A stretch of DNA of 64,000 bases from the NCBI GenBank assembly GCA_019787685.1, contig JAHNUO010000010.1, positions 620,001 through 684,000 of the forward strand. Reading direction: 5' to 3'. The notes beneath the pieces are model-generated. The model was not told the origin of the DNA. It saw only the letters and a program-made list of their open reading frames with translations, and did no database searches. Positions 1 to 11,820 of the stretch are shown here, one piece after another (positions within the stretch are counted from its first letter, which is position 1; the number at the start of each line of letters is the position of its first letter). Position numbers and translations under genes: made by a program. This DNA comes from Chiua virens (Eukaryota > Basidiomycota > Agaricomycetes > Boletales > Boletaceae).

Positions 1-1
1 C

Positions 2-643
2 GGTCGCCTCGTCGTCGATCATCAAAAAATATACTTGGCAGAACCAGAGGGCGATGAGCATGGCACATGGAAAGGGTCCGTGCAGCTCACGTCGATGATT
101 GAGGTTGGCGAGAGCGTGTGGTCGCTGGATACCGAAGTCTCGTCGGATGTCCGCACCCCATCGACCGGCACGCTCAAGGTTGCCCTGTCGACGCCCATGA
201 CCAAGGCGAGCGAGCTTTCGCCCTCGAGCTGTAGCAGTGATGGCACGCGGCAGTGGTATGGGGATCATCCGTTTGGCGACGACGTCTCGCAGAACAGGAA
301 TAGTCTACGACCGTCGGCTATGCAGATGCTTACGCTTGCGAGTGAGGCACCTTCTTTGCCATCAAGTAGCGCGGCGAGTTCCGAGGATGCGTCGCAAGCT
401 GAGGAATATCATTCAGCAGATACAGTGGCCAGTGGGAAAGAGGGAAGAAATAGTCCACGGCCGTCAAATACCACTGCCGTGGAGGAGTCGACGCCTGTTC
501 CGGACGAGCCTCTATCGTCCAGTAGTTCGACGGACAAAAACAACGCTCCACGGTCAGAAGGATCAGACCCCACTGCATCCGAGCCCTCTCCCTCTCCCTC
601 TCCCCGTCCCAGTCCATCTCCTAGTCCGCCGCCACAGTCATAG
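2..643 (+). CDS. C-terminal part of an unrecognised Ser/Pro-rich protein (5' end outside window)
   Basis: The frame is open from the first bases of the window to a TAG near 643, so only the last ~213 residues are visible and the true start lies upstream. The N-terminal visible part has mixed, foldable composition (around residues 1-70). The rest is a disordered tail rich in Ser, Pro, Asp and Glu, ending in a run of Pro-Ser repeats just before the stop. Such tails are common in fungal signalling or trafficking proteins, but nothing here identifies the family. No membrane segment or catalytic motif is seen. The next gene starts about 420 bp downstream on the same strand. Confidence that this is coding comes from the long open frame running in from the window edge, not from homology. 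Confidence 0.6.
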   Translation, partial: GRLVVDHQKIYLAEPEGDEHGTWKGSVQLTSMIEVGESVWSLDTEVSSDVRTPSTGTLKVALSTPMTKASELSPSSCSSDGTRQWYGDHPFGDDVSQNRNSLRPSAMQMLTLASEAPSLPSSSAASSEDASQAEEYHSADTVASGKEGRNSPRPSNTTAVEESTPVPDEPLSSSSSTDKNNAPRSEGSDPTASEPSPSPSPRPSPSPSPPPQS

Positions 644-1064
644 TCGTCACGCACCCTGCACCCATGTCGTCATGATCTGCTATGCGCTGTCTGTCGTTAT
701 TTTGTATCTTTATTATTATGATTTCATGTCCTTTTTTGTTCGGGATTTATCGTATGTACAAATAGTTGTGCCTCCGTCTGGGATGATGAGGACATGTAGC
801 GTATGGTTCGTGTCTAATAACTTATAGTCTTCATTTGCCATTTCTATGTATGTCCAGCTTGTGGCTGTGCTTGGATGGTTATTTCACGTGCTCCTTGTCC
901 GACATGCTTCTGTTACAAGTGCCCCTTTGATGTCACATATCAGTCAACATTAATTAACCGCAACTTCAATTCCGTCTTTATCAGAACCACACTCAAAACC
1001 ACAAGTATCGCATAACGACATCAATACGATACATTGACGTTCCATACTATACTAGAGTTCAAGC
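644..1064. other. Intergenic: 3' flank of the preceding gene and promoter of the PDAT gene
   Basis: T-rich sequence follows the stop at 643. The last ~100 bp before 1065 (CA-rich, with an A/C-rich leader) is partly recognisable again at 13,570-13,650, upstream of the PDAT relic, so it behaves as the PDAT 5' flank. No further gene seen. Confidence 0.5.
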
Positions 1065-4000
1065 ATGCCCCTTTTCAAACGACCGAAAACGTGGTCTGAG
1101 CAAAGGGACACGTCCACGACGTCTTCAGAACACGAGTATGGCGACCCCGGGTCGCAGCAGGAAGTGGACACGGACCAGGAGAGACAGAACCTCCGCGCTG
1201 CGCAGGAAGAGGCTGCGCGTCAGGCTATGTTGTACGACGCACAAGTACACGAACTCAAAAAGGTGCGCACGTACGGGCACATCGCATCTTATTCTTGACG
1301 ACGGTCCTCAGCGATCGCAACGGCGTTTCATCTTCAAAGCACGCTTTCTTTTCCCCTTTGGCATCCTCCGTACGTGTCTCGCTTCTTGCGTCGACGATTG
1401 CTCTCACCGTGTCCAGTCGGCGTCCTACTCGGGTTCATCCTCATCCAGCCCCACGACATTCAAGACATGCAAGCTCATCTCCTGCTTTTGATGCAGGACT
1501 ATGACATCTCGCTCCGGCTGCCCGAATTCGACTTTTCGCCGGTCGCCGTCGAGTGGGGACGGCTTCGCAGTAATATACCAGAGGTCTGGAAGCTGAACAA
1601 CGATGGGCGCGAGTTCCAAGTGGGCGAAGCGATGAAGGCGCGGGGGTTGACGGCGCAATACCCTGTCGTCGTGGTCCCCGGTATCATTTCGACCGTGCGT
1701 GCTCGTTCCGTGGTGGCATGGTCCCGACTGACCTATGTGGCTCAGTCTTTGGTGTCGTGGTCGACGGCCCCTGAATATCGCCCCTTTTTTCGAGAAAAGG
1801 TGTGGGGTGGGTTTAACATGCTGTCGCAAGTCGTGTTTAATCGGGAGCGATGGATGACCGCCATGATGCTCGACCCGGATACCGGTCTTGATAGCCCGGG
1901 TGCCAAAGTGCGCGCTGCCGAAGGGATTAACGCTGCCAGTAGTTTTATGACGGGATACTGGATCTGGTGGGTGTTTTTTTTTGGATGTTAGGGTAGAATT
2001 TATTGATTATATCGACTGTCTATCTCGTTCCGAATCTACGGCAGGGCCAAGATTATAGAAAATCTCGCGGTGGTTGGTTATGATACCAATAATCTCTATC
2101 TCGCCGCGTATGATTGGCGATTGTCGATGTGGAATCTCGAAGAACGAGATGGTTACTTTTCCAGGCTCAAAGTGACAATTGAAGGTCTCAAGTAGGTTGT
2201 GTTTTTTATCATCAGATATGTTTGCGAAGTAGCTACCCTGTTTTTGTCTAGGAAGCGGCAAGGCAAGAAGGTAGTCTTGACCGCTCACTCCCTGGGCGCT
2301 ACCGTTCGTGAACGATCTCTTTTTTGTAATTGGCCTGTTCATTCACGTTGGTGCTTGGTTTTAGGTTGCTCTTGTAAGCATTCTGTTGCCACACGTGCTG
2401 TCAGCGGAACACTGACCGTATTGTGACAGTACTTGTTCGTTGTCTTTGGCAGTCTGAAATCAGTAACTAAAATCCAGTAATACTAGCTTCAAATGGGTAG
2501 AGTGCCCCGAATACGGGGGTGGCGGATCGGATTGGGTGGAGGTCAGCACTTGCCCTCGTGTCACCACTCCATTTGACGAGTTGTGCAGAACCACATTGAA
2601 ACGTTCATCAGCATTGGCGGTCCATATCTGGTATGTGGCATCTCCGTCCATTAAGCTGTCATCATTGTCTGAGCAAAGTGCAGGGCACAGTGAGACCCTT
2701 CATCTGAAACCATGGTTACAGTAGCTATCGTATTAACAATGCACTTAGGCAAAGGCAATGACTGCTTTCCTGTCGGGAGAGATGAGAGATACCGTGGACA
2801 TGAATCCTGCGGGAGCTTATGGTGAGTGCCAGAAGGATCTGACGCGATAATGGTAACTCAAAGCCCGACCTAGTTCTTGAACGGTTCTTCTCCAGAACCG
2901 AACGGCAGCAGCTGTTCCGTAGCTGGGCTGGAAGTGCCAGCATGTGGGTCAAGGTGCGCATTTGAGACAGCGCGATAGAAACAATCTGATGGTTTATTCA
3001 TACAAGGGAGGAGATACAGTATGGGGCAATGAGACATCGGCGCCAGACGACGACTTGGAGGCTTCTCATTCGCATGGGTCACTCATCTCCTTCCGCCGAG
3101 ATTTGCTTGCTGCGCACAGCACCGGCGTTGCGGAGCAGACAAAGAACATGACGGCGGAAATGGTGGGCAGTTGGATCCTGGAACGGACGCCCGACAGCTT
3201 CCAGGTACGGACGTTGATCCCTTTATTGCCACGCTGGGTTGGAATGACCGATTGATTATTGTCATAGAAAATGTTATCGACTAACTACTCCTTTGGGATC
3301 GAACGCGACGAACAAGCGTTGGCAGCGAATGACTTTGACCCTCGGAAGTGGTCAAATCCTCTTGAGATAAGGTATGCTGAGATCTTGTTTCTAGAGTTGC
3401 ATTGTTTATTCATCCCTCTCTGAAAAGGCTTCCCAACGCACCATCGATGAAATTCGTTTGCGTGTATGGACATGGAAAGGAGACTGAGGTGTGTATATCG
3501 TCGTATAACCTTTTCGATGCATATTAAAGAGACCGGGTCGTCTTAGCGATCTTACTGGTATGGCGCATTGCCTATGACTAATTTGCAATGACGTTTTTGG
3601 TTGGCAGGTATGCTCACGCAGAACAAGTGCCGAACGCGTCGCTCGTCGACACGGAGCTGCCCAAGGAAGCCCGATCAGCATCCGACGATGCGCTGCGTCC
3701 CCCGCTGGATTACATCACTCGGTTTGGTATGAGTTGGATTGACGCCGAGCATACCAACGAGCAGCTGTCTCCCAAGGCGTGTCTCTCGAGTCCGTGTCCA
3801 ACCGTGCCCAGCACTTACACATGGCGTTATAGGTCCGCAACGGCGTCAACTTGGGCGAGGGCGACGGGACGGTGAGTTTGCTAAGCATGGGTGCGATGTG
3901 TGTCGAGGGATGGAAACGACCCCGGTGGAATCCTGCGCGTATCAACTGTGACCACTGTCGAGGTGAGCCGACGATCCCGTGAATTTGAGTGGTGACTGAA

Positions 4001-4198
4001 CGACACGGACAGCTTCCTCACCGCCCCGTGTTCAACATCCCTCGCGGAGGGGCGAATACGAGTGACCACGTGGACGTGTTAGGGAGTACGGGGCTCAACG
4101 AGATCATTCTCAAGGTGGCGACCGGGGTGGGGGATGAGATTGAGGAGAGGGTGGTGTCGAGGATACGGGAGTACGCTGGGCAGATCCAGTGGGATTGA
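1065..4198 (+). CDS. LRO1: Phospholipid:diacylglycerol acyltransferase (PDAT, LCAT-like)
   Basis: PDAT moves an acyl chain from phospholipid to diacylglycerol to make triacylglycerol in the ER. The gene is cut into about 14 exons. In order I see: a charged cytosolic N-tail (from ATG 1065); one hydrophobic segment encoded around 1350-1450; the family motif PVVVVPGIIST (~1660); YRPFF...GLDSPG; AYDWRLS (~2110); the nucleophile elbow AHSLGAT (~2285) with the catalytic Ser; LSGEMRDT (~2780); FFSRTERQQLFRSWAGSAS (~2885); GEGDGTVSLLSMG with the catalytic Asp (~3855); and SDHVDVLG with the catalytic His (~4060). One intron (3777-3832) has a GC-AG border. There is one clear extra base near 3944 (needed to read VTTVE before LPHRPVF), and the splice phase around 2310-2490 could not be closed. 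A decayed second copy lies at 13.5-14.85 kb. Convergent with the membrane-protein gene, 127 bp apart. Confidence 0.9.
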
Positions 4199-4325
4199 AT
4201 TGGGGATCTACATTTTATCGTATTTTATATTATTACAGCGCGATTCATGGCAACGAGGTTGAAATACAGTATACATACGTACAGATGCGCGCAATTCTAC
4301 TCACAAAGCTGACAATCAAAATTAA

Positions 4326-5036
4326 TCAATGATGTCCTTTCACTTTAGCTTCCCCTAACACCTCGGGTTCTAGATCACGCGCGACGACATTGCCAGCTAG
4401 CTGTGAGTTTACCTCGTTTACATTTGGCGTCGTCATTGGCTCAGCCCCCTGAGGCGTCCTTGCAGCCACTGGGGAAGTCGGAGGCGGACTCGGAGGTTCG
4501 GTCTCCTACCCAACCGTGAGTCCTGTCCTCGCTTGTGATATATAAAAAAGGACAACTCACCGAAGGACCCGGATAGGGTGGCACTGGATCTGTCACCACG
4601 CTCTCGCCCCCGTCACCGACATTTACCCACCCGGACTCGGATTTCGAGTCTGCTTTCATGGGGTCTGTAGGTAGCGTCATAGTGTTTCCTTCCCCGCTGG
4701 TACCTGTATCCGCATTTTGTTCGCTTTGTCCTGGCCCCTCTTGCCTTGGAACACTGGCGCAAGGCTCACTCGAGGCAGCTGCCCGTGCCGCCACGTCTCG
4801 CGGGGAACGTGCACCCGTGATCCCAACACAACAGCACAAAAGCAAGATCAGTCCCCACACAATGCCCAACACAACTGGACGCCAAAAAACGAGTGAGCGT
4901 GTGCATGCTCAGATGGGATGGGGTACGAACTGGCTATGTTCTTGTAGTCGGTCGAGTTCAAACCGTCACCGGATTGACTGGCCATAGGAGCTCCAGACGC
5001 AGCGGATGGGACTACGGTCACGGTGAAGACGGGCAT
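4326..5036 (-). CDS. Small single-pass membrane protein, unknown function
   Basis: Minus strand; three exons fit in phase: 5036-4931, 4874-4561 and 4505-4326, with short GT-AG introns between, giving about 199 residues. The model has a short N-terminal ectodomain rich in Ser/Val without a classical signal peptide. One hydrophobic stretch follows (around residues 35-57, containing LGIVWGLILLLCCC). Then comes a long, acidic, Pro/Ser/Thr-rich, probably disordered tail. This resembles the many fungal signal-anchor proteins of unknown role, and no enzyme motif is visible. It is convergent with PDAT. The last ~200 bp of this gene reappear, decayed, at 14.9-15.23 kb immediately after the PDAT relic, showing that the pair was duplicated together. 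The start at 5036 was chosen because it is the first ATG giving an in-phase splice to the hydrophobic exon. Confidence 0.55.
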
Positions 5037-5175
5037 GTTGGAGAGGAGAACTTGGATAGGGGCTTTGGCTTATTGGAACCATCTGTCACGGTCACGCAGC
5101 ATCATCCCTGCGTGACCAGGCCCCATATGTTGAGGATGACGCGGAGGTACCCTTGCAGGCTGGCGTTTAGATGAC

Positions 5176-5515
5176 CTTGCCCTCAAGGCTGCTAAAATTG
5201 AATGGCTCATTGTGTTTTCACTAGCGTGTTAGTTACGCCAACGCCAACACCTAACAGTCTTGTCCTGATCTTTGCGCGAAAGGGATGGTTGTCGCTGCAA
5301 ACAATTGGTGTACAGTGTTTCTATCCACGTAGCGGGCCGATCCGAGATTCTGTTGTCCACGATGAACGGGAAAAAAACAGCGCGAAAGATATGAAATCAA
5401 AGATGAACTTCTGGTACCTCTATCAAACAACATCAGAGTATCGTACAATCAAGCACAGGAAACGATCAGAAAAACTACATACGAAAAGCTCAAATTCCAA
5501 TGTGCGCAAACACGA
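5176..5515. repeat. Repeated 3'-end segment of the CHAT gene, copy 1 (source copy)
   Basis: This stretch holds the 3' flank of the C2-TPR-CHAT gene plus its last few codons. Closely similar sequence occurs at 12,696-12,955 and again, more diverged, at about 24,900-25,070. Shared landmarks are the string ATCAAACAACATCAGAGTAT (about 5,424 and 12,860; one base different at 25,022) and the following CGTACAATCAAGC. All copies lie in the same orientation. Confidence 0.8.
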
Positions 5516-8500
5516 TTCGCTTCTCCAACGACACTTCCAGCGAGTGGCGCACCGCAAAGTTGAGTGCCGTCGCCGCATACTCGAAATCGAGCGCGGGCTG
5601 TTCAAACATCTTCTGGTAGAACCTAGTAACCACCTGGTGCGCGACCGCATCATCCACCTTCCACAGCGTCCCGATCACCCCATTGAACCCGGCGAATTGC
5701 ATCCCGGCGGCGAGATGGAGTACCTCGTCCGGTGTCGACCTGTCCCCCAGCGCAGTGTGGCATGCCGATAAGAATGCAAATTCAGAATGGGTATAGCGCT
5801 CCTGGATGATACGCATGAGCGTGAGCTTTCCATCCCCATCGCAAACCACGACTCGAACGGCCTCTCGGCGTGTTGTGCACCGTGGCAGGCGAGGTGGACC
5901 CAACGGTGGTCTTTGAATGCCTGGATGGCACCTTCGATCGTCGCATCAGCACCAGTGATGGTCTCGAATGTGACGCGGTCGAGCGGCATATCGGTCTCGT
6001 TGCGAATACGCGTGAGTTCGTGTTCTACCGATGGCAGAGTGGATAGTTCGAGATCTGCGTGCTGGTGCCGCTTGACCGACCGCTGCAAACGAGATCATAT
6101 CCGTGGTCTGGCCGGCCAACCCTTTCTGCGAACGTGCCCGCTCGCGTGTACGAATGAGAGCCGAGAGAGAAGGAGCGTAAGAAGACACGTAGAGGTCCAC
6201 AAGATTCAGGTGATTTCCTTTGACTCGGTGCGGACCTGCGGCATGGAATGGAAGAATGGTGAGCTTGGACTGTCGGACACCACCATATTCGTGAGTGCTG
6301 AGGAAGTTGAATGTCATTCTGGAGGACCTCGACGATCGGTTCAACCACGTTGTCCCACAACTCGCGCAACATGCTCTTTAACCAAGACTCTCTGTTATCT
6401 CCGTACGCATGAGGGTCTTGAATGAGCTCCGAGAATCGAGAACACAATTGAACGACGTCCTTGAGTGAGTAATTTTCAAGAGGCACATGGATGGGCAAAC
6501 GACTGGAGTGGACGATCATAGCATCGCAGCCATATTCGCTCGCATTGACGACTATGACGGGCCCATGTTCAGCGGCTCGTTGGAGGTCATCGAAGTGCGG
6601 AGGCAAAAGGAAACGTGAGAACCCTTCCTGACTGCGAATTTCGTCCACCAAAAATTGCCACTCCTCTCGAACACGCCAGTATGGCTCGTTTGCATTCCCC
6701 CCACTCCCTTGGGCATGGTGCTTGAGGCTTGTGCTCAACGCCGTGAACCTGTTCACGAGCTCGTGACCCTTTCTGCCCCGACTCTCCAGTGTGGCGAGTG
6801 AGATGTCAAAACGGGCAAGTTGACTCCACAATATTCCTCGGCCTTGTTCCAAAAGCTCGACAGCCAGCTGGAAGTTACCATTCCTCACAGCACATGAGAA
6901 TGCATCATTGGCTAGAGCAACCACCCTGGCCTGCAATACTTGATGCCTAGAGTCAACTGAGGAGTATAGGGAAGTGAAATGATCCAGGATATTGAGGGAA
7001 GTTTGATAGGCTTCCAACACTGAGGAATGGTCATAATTTTCTGCATCTTTAATCCAGTCTTGTGATGTGTTCCAAAAGTTGAGTGAAGCTGCTGGTCCAC
7101 AATGCTTCAATAGTTTGTAAGTCTGAAATGCATCCTCCATTTCTGATGATGGCTGGCCAGAAGGTTGAGATCTTGGTTGGGAATTCATTTGAAGAAGTGT
7201 ATGAGCTAACCATTTGACAATTAGAGCAAATCGCTGGTGCTGGACTGAGTGAATTGCCACTGCCTCCTTGAGTAGACTGACAGCCCTGAGACCATCAGAA
7301 TGTGATTTCAATATATCATACCTTGCACTGAAGGAGGTTGCAAGGTTGTAGAGAAAGAGTCCATGATCTGGATGACCAGGTGGACAGAGCTCAAGGCTCT
7401 TCCCATCAAGCTCAATGGCCCTGTCCAAGTCAGTCAGATCCCCTTGTTTTTGATACCTTGCATACACAGAGGCTGAAAGGTTACTGAGAGCTTCAACATG
7501 GTCTGTGTGGCCAAATGGGCAAAGCTCAAGTCTCTTTTCCATCATTTCAATGGCCTTCATCAGATCTGCCACATTGCCCTGTACATTATAGCTTTGCTGA
7601 AAAGATGCTGCAAGATTCCCAAGAGCTTTGGCATGGTCCTTGTGGCCTGAGGGACATAAGTCAAGCCTTTTCTGATCCATCTCTAGTACAATTCTGCTCA
7701 AATCTGCTTGGTTTCCCTGGATCTGATAGAGCTTCCTTAACAATGAAGCAAGCTCACCAAGAGCTGCAGCATGCCCTAGATGGCCCAATGGACAAAGGTC
7801 AAGTTGCTTTTCTGCAATCTCAATTGCCCTATTGAGATCAGAGAGATTGCCTTGCATGTCATAGCACATGGAGTAGGAAACTGCAAGATTATTCAGGATC
7901 TCAATATGTCTTTCATGTCCCTTAGGACAGAGATCCAACAATGCTTGTTCCAGTTCAATCTCTGTGAACAAGGAAGCCATGTTTCTGAATTCCCTGCTGA
8001 ACCAATATAGCCTATGACTATATGTCATTAGGGTTGAAACACAGTCGTGACTGGCTGGTGCAATCTAAAATGCATATTACATCAAGTGTAGACTTAATCA
8101 TGACCTGGGGCTCACCAGGACAGCAGAGGCCCTACAGGTCATGGACAGGGTGGTAGGACCATCATAGAGTCTAGGAACATTACCTAGCATCTTTCAGCAT
8201 TGGGACAGCATGAATAGAAAAGGACTTACATATCCAGACATTTCCAGAGTCAAGCAGGTTGGTCACATTTGTGACTATGTCCTGACCCATTGGTTGTTTG
8301 TCCCATGTTGGGGTGAACTTCTTTGGGAGAGCACAGATGGCAATGGTGACCTCTGCAGAGGAAGGAGCAGTTCTGGGAGGGAAAATCAAGAAAGATTTAT
8401 TTGATGTATGGTGTGGTGCTTACAAAAGGAAAGGGTGGTTCCATGTTATGGTCAACTGATCCTCTGATAGTTTGCCAGAGCAAGTGATCTTGGATACCTC

Positions 8501-8663
8501 GCCAACACGAATGGTGACACGGATATCCCTTTCAGAAAGTTGTTTCGAGAGCGTCAGGCGATCAACTATACGAGGGCAGTAAGCACGGTTGAGCACATCC
8601 GCCAGTTACTGGAAACCTACCGTTGATTTGGAAGGTAACATCGTCAGCAATGTGATGGCTCAT
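5490..8663 (-). CDS. C2-TPR-CHAT protein (caspase-like CHAT domain), interrupted by frame breaks
   Basis: Minus strand. Five exons splice in phase: 8663-8621, 8565-8424, 8372-8230, 8183-8116, then 8064 onward. Residues ~1-115 look like a C2-type beta sandwich (VTIRVGEVSKITCSGKL, WNHPF, then a conserved WICK-like end). Residues ~145-390 carry five TPR-like repeats with the signature LxLCPxGHxxHxxxLxNLA. A helical linker follows, and the C-terminal third is a CHAT domain. The two catalytic landmarks of CHAT/caspase-clan proteins are present: the His motif HLACHGAQ (~5880) and the Cys motif FLSACHTA (~5775). The CHAT region is broken three times: +1 near 6270 (after RIWWCPT; the relic at 25.4 kb lacks the extra base), +1 near 6055-6070, and -1 near 5836. 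With those corrected the domain reads through to the TGA at 5490. Fungal TPR-CHAT proteins are suspected proteases or death effectors; substrate unknown. Confidence 0.8.
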
Positions 8664-9830
8664 TTGAGAAGGACGTATTGACTGAGGTGGGATACAGGTG
8701 ATGATGTGGACAGGGGAGGAGTACTATTAGTTAGATCTAATGGTCGGAAGTTGGGGAAGCGAGATTATGTTGGGACAAACAAGGCGACTGGATACTTAAA
8801 GTGGCATGAAGGGAATACGTGGGACTTGGGAGGGAAGAACTCGGCTAGACGTGATCAGAATCGATGGCGAAAGCTGCGTATCAGTGGGCGAGGAGTTGAC
8901 AGTAAGTGATGGACAGGCGAGATGACTGGTGATGAGAAGACGAGGATGGGGTTTTGGTCTGGGTTAGGCTGGTGGCAACGAGAATTCAAGCGGGCAGGGC
9001 AGACGATGATTGATACGGAGGACAGGGGGATCTTGAGATCAAGGCGGCGATGGGGTGCGACACCGGAAGCAGAGAGAGCAAGTGATGGGCAAGGGGCAAG
9101 AGCTAATGGACAGGAAGCTAGGCAGACCAGATCGGAGAGGACAGGGAGCTCAAAGCGCGGCGAAACAGTAGACATGAAGTTGAGACGAAGTCGCTACAGA
9201 AAGAGAAGCACGTCAGATAGGAAATCAGGGGATGATATCGTCAAAAACTTACAGGGAATAAGCACAGGGCGCGAAGGGAGACAGAAGATTGAGAAAGCAG
9301 AAAACGATGATATGTGATAATAGGATGTGTGGGGATGCGATATGAATTGGGTGAGGTGAAGCTCGAGGATATGTGGCAGGAGGTGGTGGTTGGATGTGCG
9401 CAGGAGAATGCAGGCGAAGATGGGGTGGTTGATAGAAGGTTGAATGGAGAACAAGGCAAAGGTTGCCGAACGAAAAGGACTGGGAGGAACGGGTATAGGA
9501 AGAGAGCTAGAGCCTAGGCGACGCAAATGCACAGGATGGTGGGGAGGGAAGAAGAGAACGCGGACAGTGAGATTACAATGAATACTTGTGGAGGACTATA
9601 GAGAACAATCTAAGACAAGGCAAAAAGGATGGTGAACAGATGGAGTATGTATACTCACGATGTCGAACCGATATACGGTGGACCAGCACTGAGACTGCAG
9701 GCTGTGACCCGAGAGCAAATGAGAACTAGATTGGAAACAAAAGTCAGATGACGTCAAAAAAGACCAACATACGAATGACTGGTGGTAAGATGATGGTCGC
9801 GGTGTCAATGGGAGGGGAAATGGGAGGGAA
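8664..9830. other. Purine-rich strand-asymmetric region, no convincing gene
   Basis: The plus strand is very rich in G and A, with few C/T tracts, for about 850 bp (8,700-9,560). The minus strand therefore shows several pyrimidine-rich open frames (for example 9175-8855 and 9532-9194) of biased Ser/Pro/Leu/His composition with no domain. These look like by-products of composition. The part nearest 8,663 presumably contains the CHAT-gene promoter. Confidence 0.5.
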
Positions 9831-11820
9831 CAAGGGCGTTAGAAAGCCCCAGTAACACGAGGCTTCGCAAACACCCGAAGCACACGGTACAGATATAATT
9901 GCGATGTCAACACGAGCACTAGGGTTTTATCATTGCCGCGTGTCAGGGTTCTATTCATGGATCAAATGAGAACCAGTACACTCTGCAAGCAAGAAACGAC
10001 TGATCGTTAAATGACATTCGAAACGAAGTTGATAATCCATTTCATTGCCTGAAATACTTGTCCGAACTGGATAAACAATAAGCCCATAGGCACGACAACG
10101 TCTCCGATAACCGCGTCATTGCCCCTGCACCACGCATCCATCGCAGGATCGTGTCCGAAACACTAAACTGCAAAATATTTACATATCAATATCACCCTGA
10201 GTGCACGAAGAAGACTGCCTGGAAAATACCTTGTCGGGATTTGCTTCACAAAGATAAACCAACTTGAATATCGTAGTCCTTTATGCAGGTCCGTCCAGCC
10301 AGTGGTCCATATTTTCCCTGAGAATGAGATGGTCTAGGGCGGTTCGAGGGGGCGCAATAGTACGATGTATGTGCTGTTCATAAAGGGAGTGTCAGTGATA
10401 CACTACGGACAAAAAAACGGCCTGAGTACCATGGCAACTCGGTGATTGCCTGATTTCTGCGTCGAGAACTCCATCGACACTATGCGGGAGTTGAAAGCTG
10501 AAGAGCCAATGCTCAATCTCGGTAGCTGGCCGTGTCCCAGAAGCATCAGTACAGACCTCGATGAATATGAAGAACCCCAATTTCATTTGCAAATCTTACA
10601 AATTCAGCAAGGTCAGGGCAAAGTGAACATCACTACTGGCATATGACGGAATTATGGATAACTAACCTTGTGCTGGAGAATCTTTTATCTTTTCGTATGC
10701 CAATGACAATGGATGCCTTGGCGGCTTTAATCGCAACGTCTCGGTCTTGAACCACACTTCTGAAATGATTACCGATACGGTCACAATATCAGGACGATTC
10801 AGATACCCTTAGCCGTGCACTTAGAACCTGCAACCTCGATGAGAAAACTGTAATCAGCGCTTTGAATTTACCTCAATCACCACAGGACGTCGAATCCACA
10901 CTTCAAAAATGTCGGTAATGATCCACTCTCATTCGAGAAGTTTCCAACAATTATCAGCAATACTCATGGTAGGGATGTGTGTATTGGGATGGTCTAAGCG
11001 TAGTAGTGTAATCTTCACCTATGTTAGACTATATGCTGTTCAGACAGATTTGCTAGTCAGAATGAGGGTGGTGATGAGATTGGACACACACCGTAACAGC
11101 AATGTCGACGCCGGCTCTTTGAAGTCGTATCCTTGTGATCGCGACAAGGGCAGCTTCCAGGGAGTAGCACACGATAAGATATGTATCGGGATCATATACA
11201 TTCGACCCCTATTGACAACGTATCAGCACGGGTTCACATTTACTAAAGACATGCAAGTGAGATAATAAAGGGAGAGATGTATACCATTAAGACGTGAGAT
11301 TGAAGGCCCACGCTTATGGGAGTCGCACGACGTGTGATGCATACGACAACGCGCCACAAAAGCGAATGTTGGTAATCCGTGCAAGGAAAGCAGGCAGAGG
11401 GACTTGGTGTCTTCCATGGTAGTGCCAGAAAAGGCGTTGGCCCGGTCATCAGTCGTGCCAGGAGAATAGCAGAGATGCGACGCTCGTTTGATTGCCACTC
11501 GACGTCGGAGCAAATTTTCCTGGAAAAGGCCGAGTATCGAAATTTAATATTTAGCCATGGTCATGAATCAACGTGGCCTCACCGAGACGACTCAGCACGA
11601 ACATTGAGCTTGGTGCGGCTAGCGGAGTCAAGTGTGGGTGAAGGCGAGGTGACTACCCATGTTCAAGTTGGTGTGCTGATACGCCGGCTCGAGGAACATA
11701 CAAGGATTATCGAGAAGCGTGGCGAGTTCGTTCACGAGGATGCCAACGGGAAACATAGACATTCAAACCGACACTATTCATCTCGCGTTGCATGTAGAAT
11801 TGCGTTGTCCAATATATGAA
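9831..11820. other. Gene-poor stretch; possible degenerate coding remnants
   Basis: Frames are short and broken. Two places look faintly coding: plus-strand 10,446-10,646 (66 residues, acidic) and plus-strand 11,379-11,819 (146 residues, Arg/Glu/His-rich). Neither has recognisable motifs or convincing flanking splice sites. On the minus strand, the pieces around 10,400-10,590 and 10,690-10,870 faintly recall C2-type modules such as the one at the start of the CHAT gene, but the resemblance is too weak to name. Confidence 0.3.

Noticed and set aside
8855..9532. Two minus-strand open frames (106 and 112 residues)
   Set aside because: They arise from the pyrimidine-rich strand; composition is Ser/Pro/Leu/His-biased, with no splice partners and no motifs.
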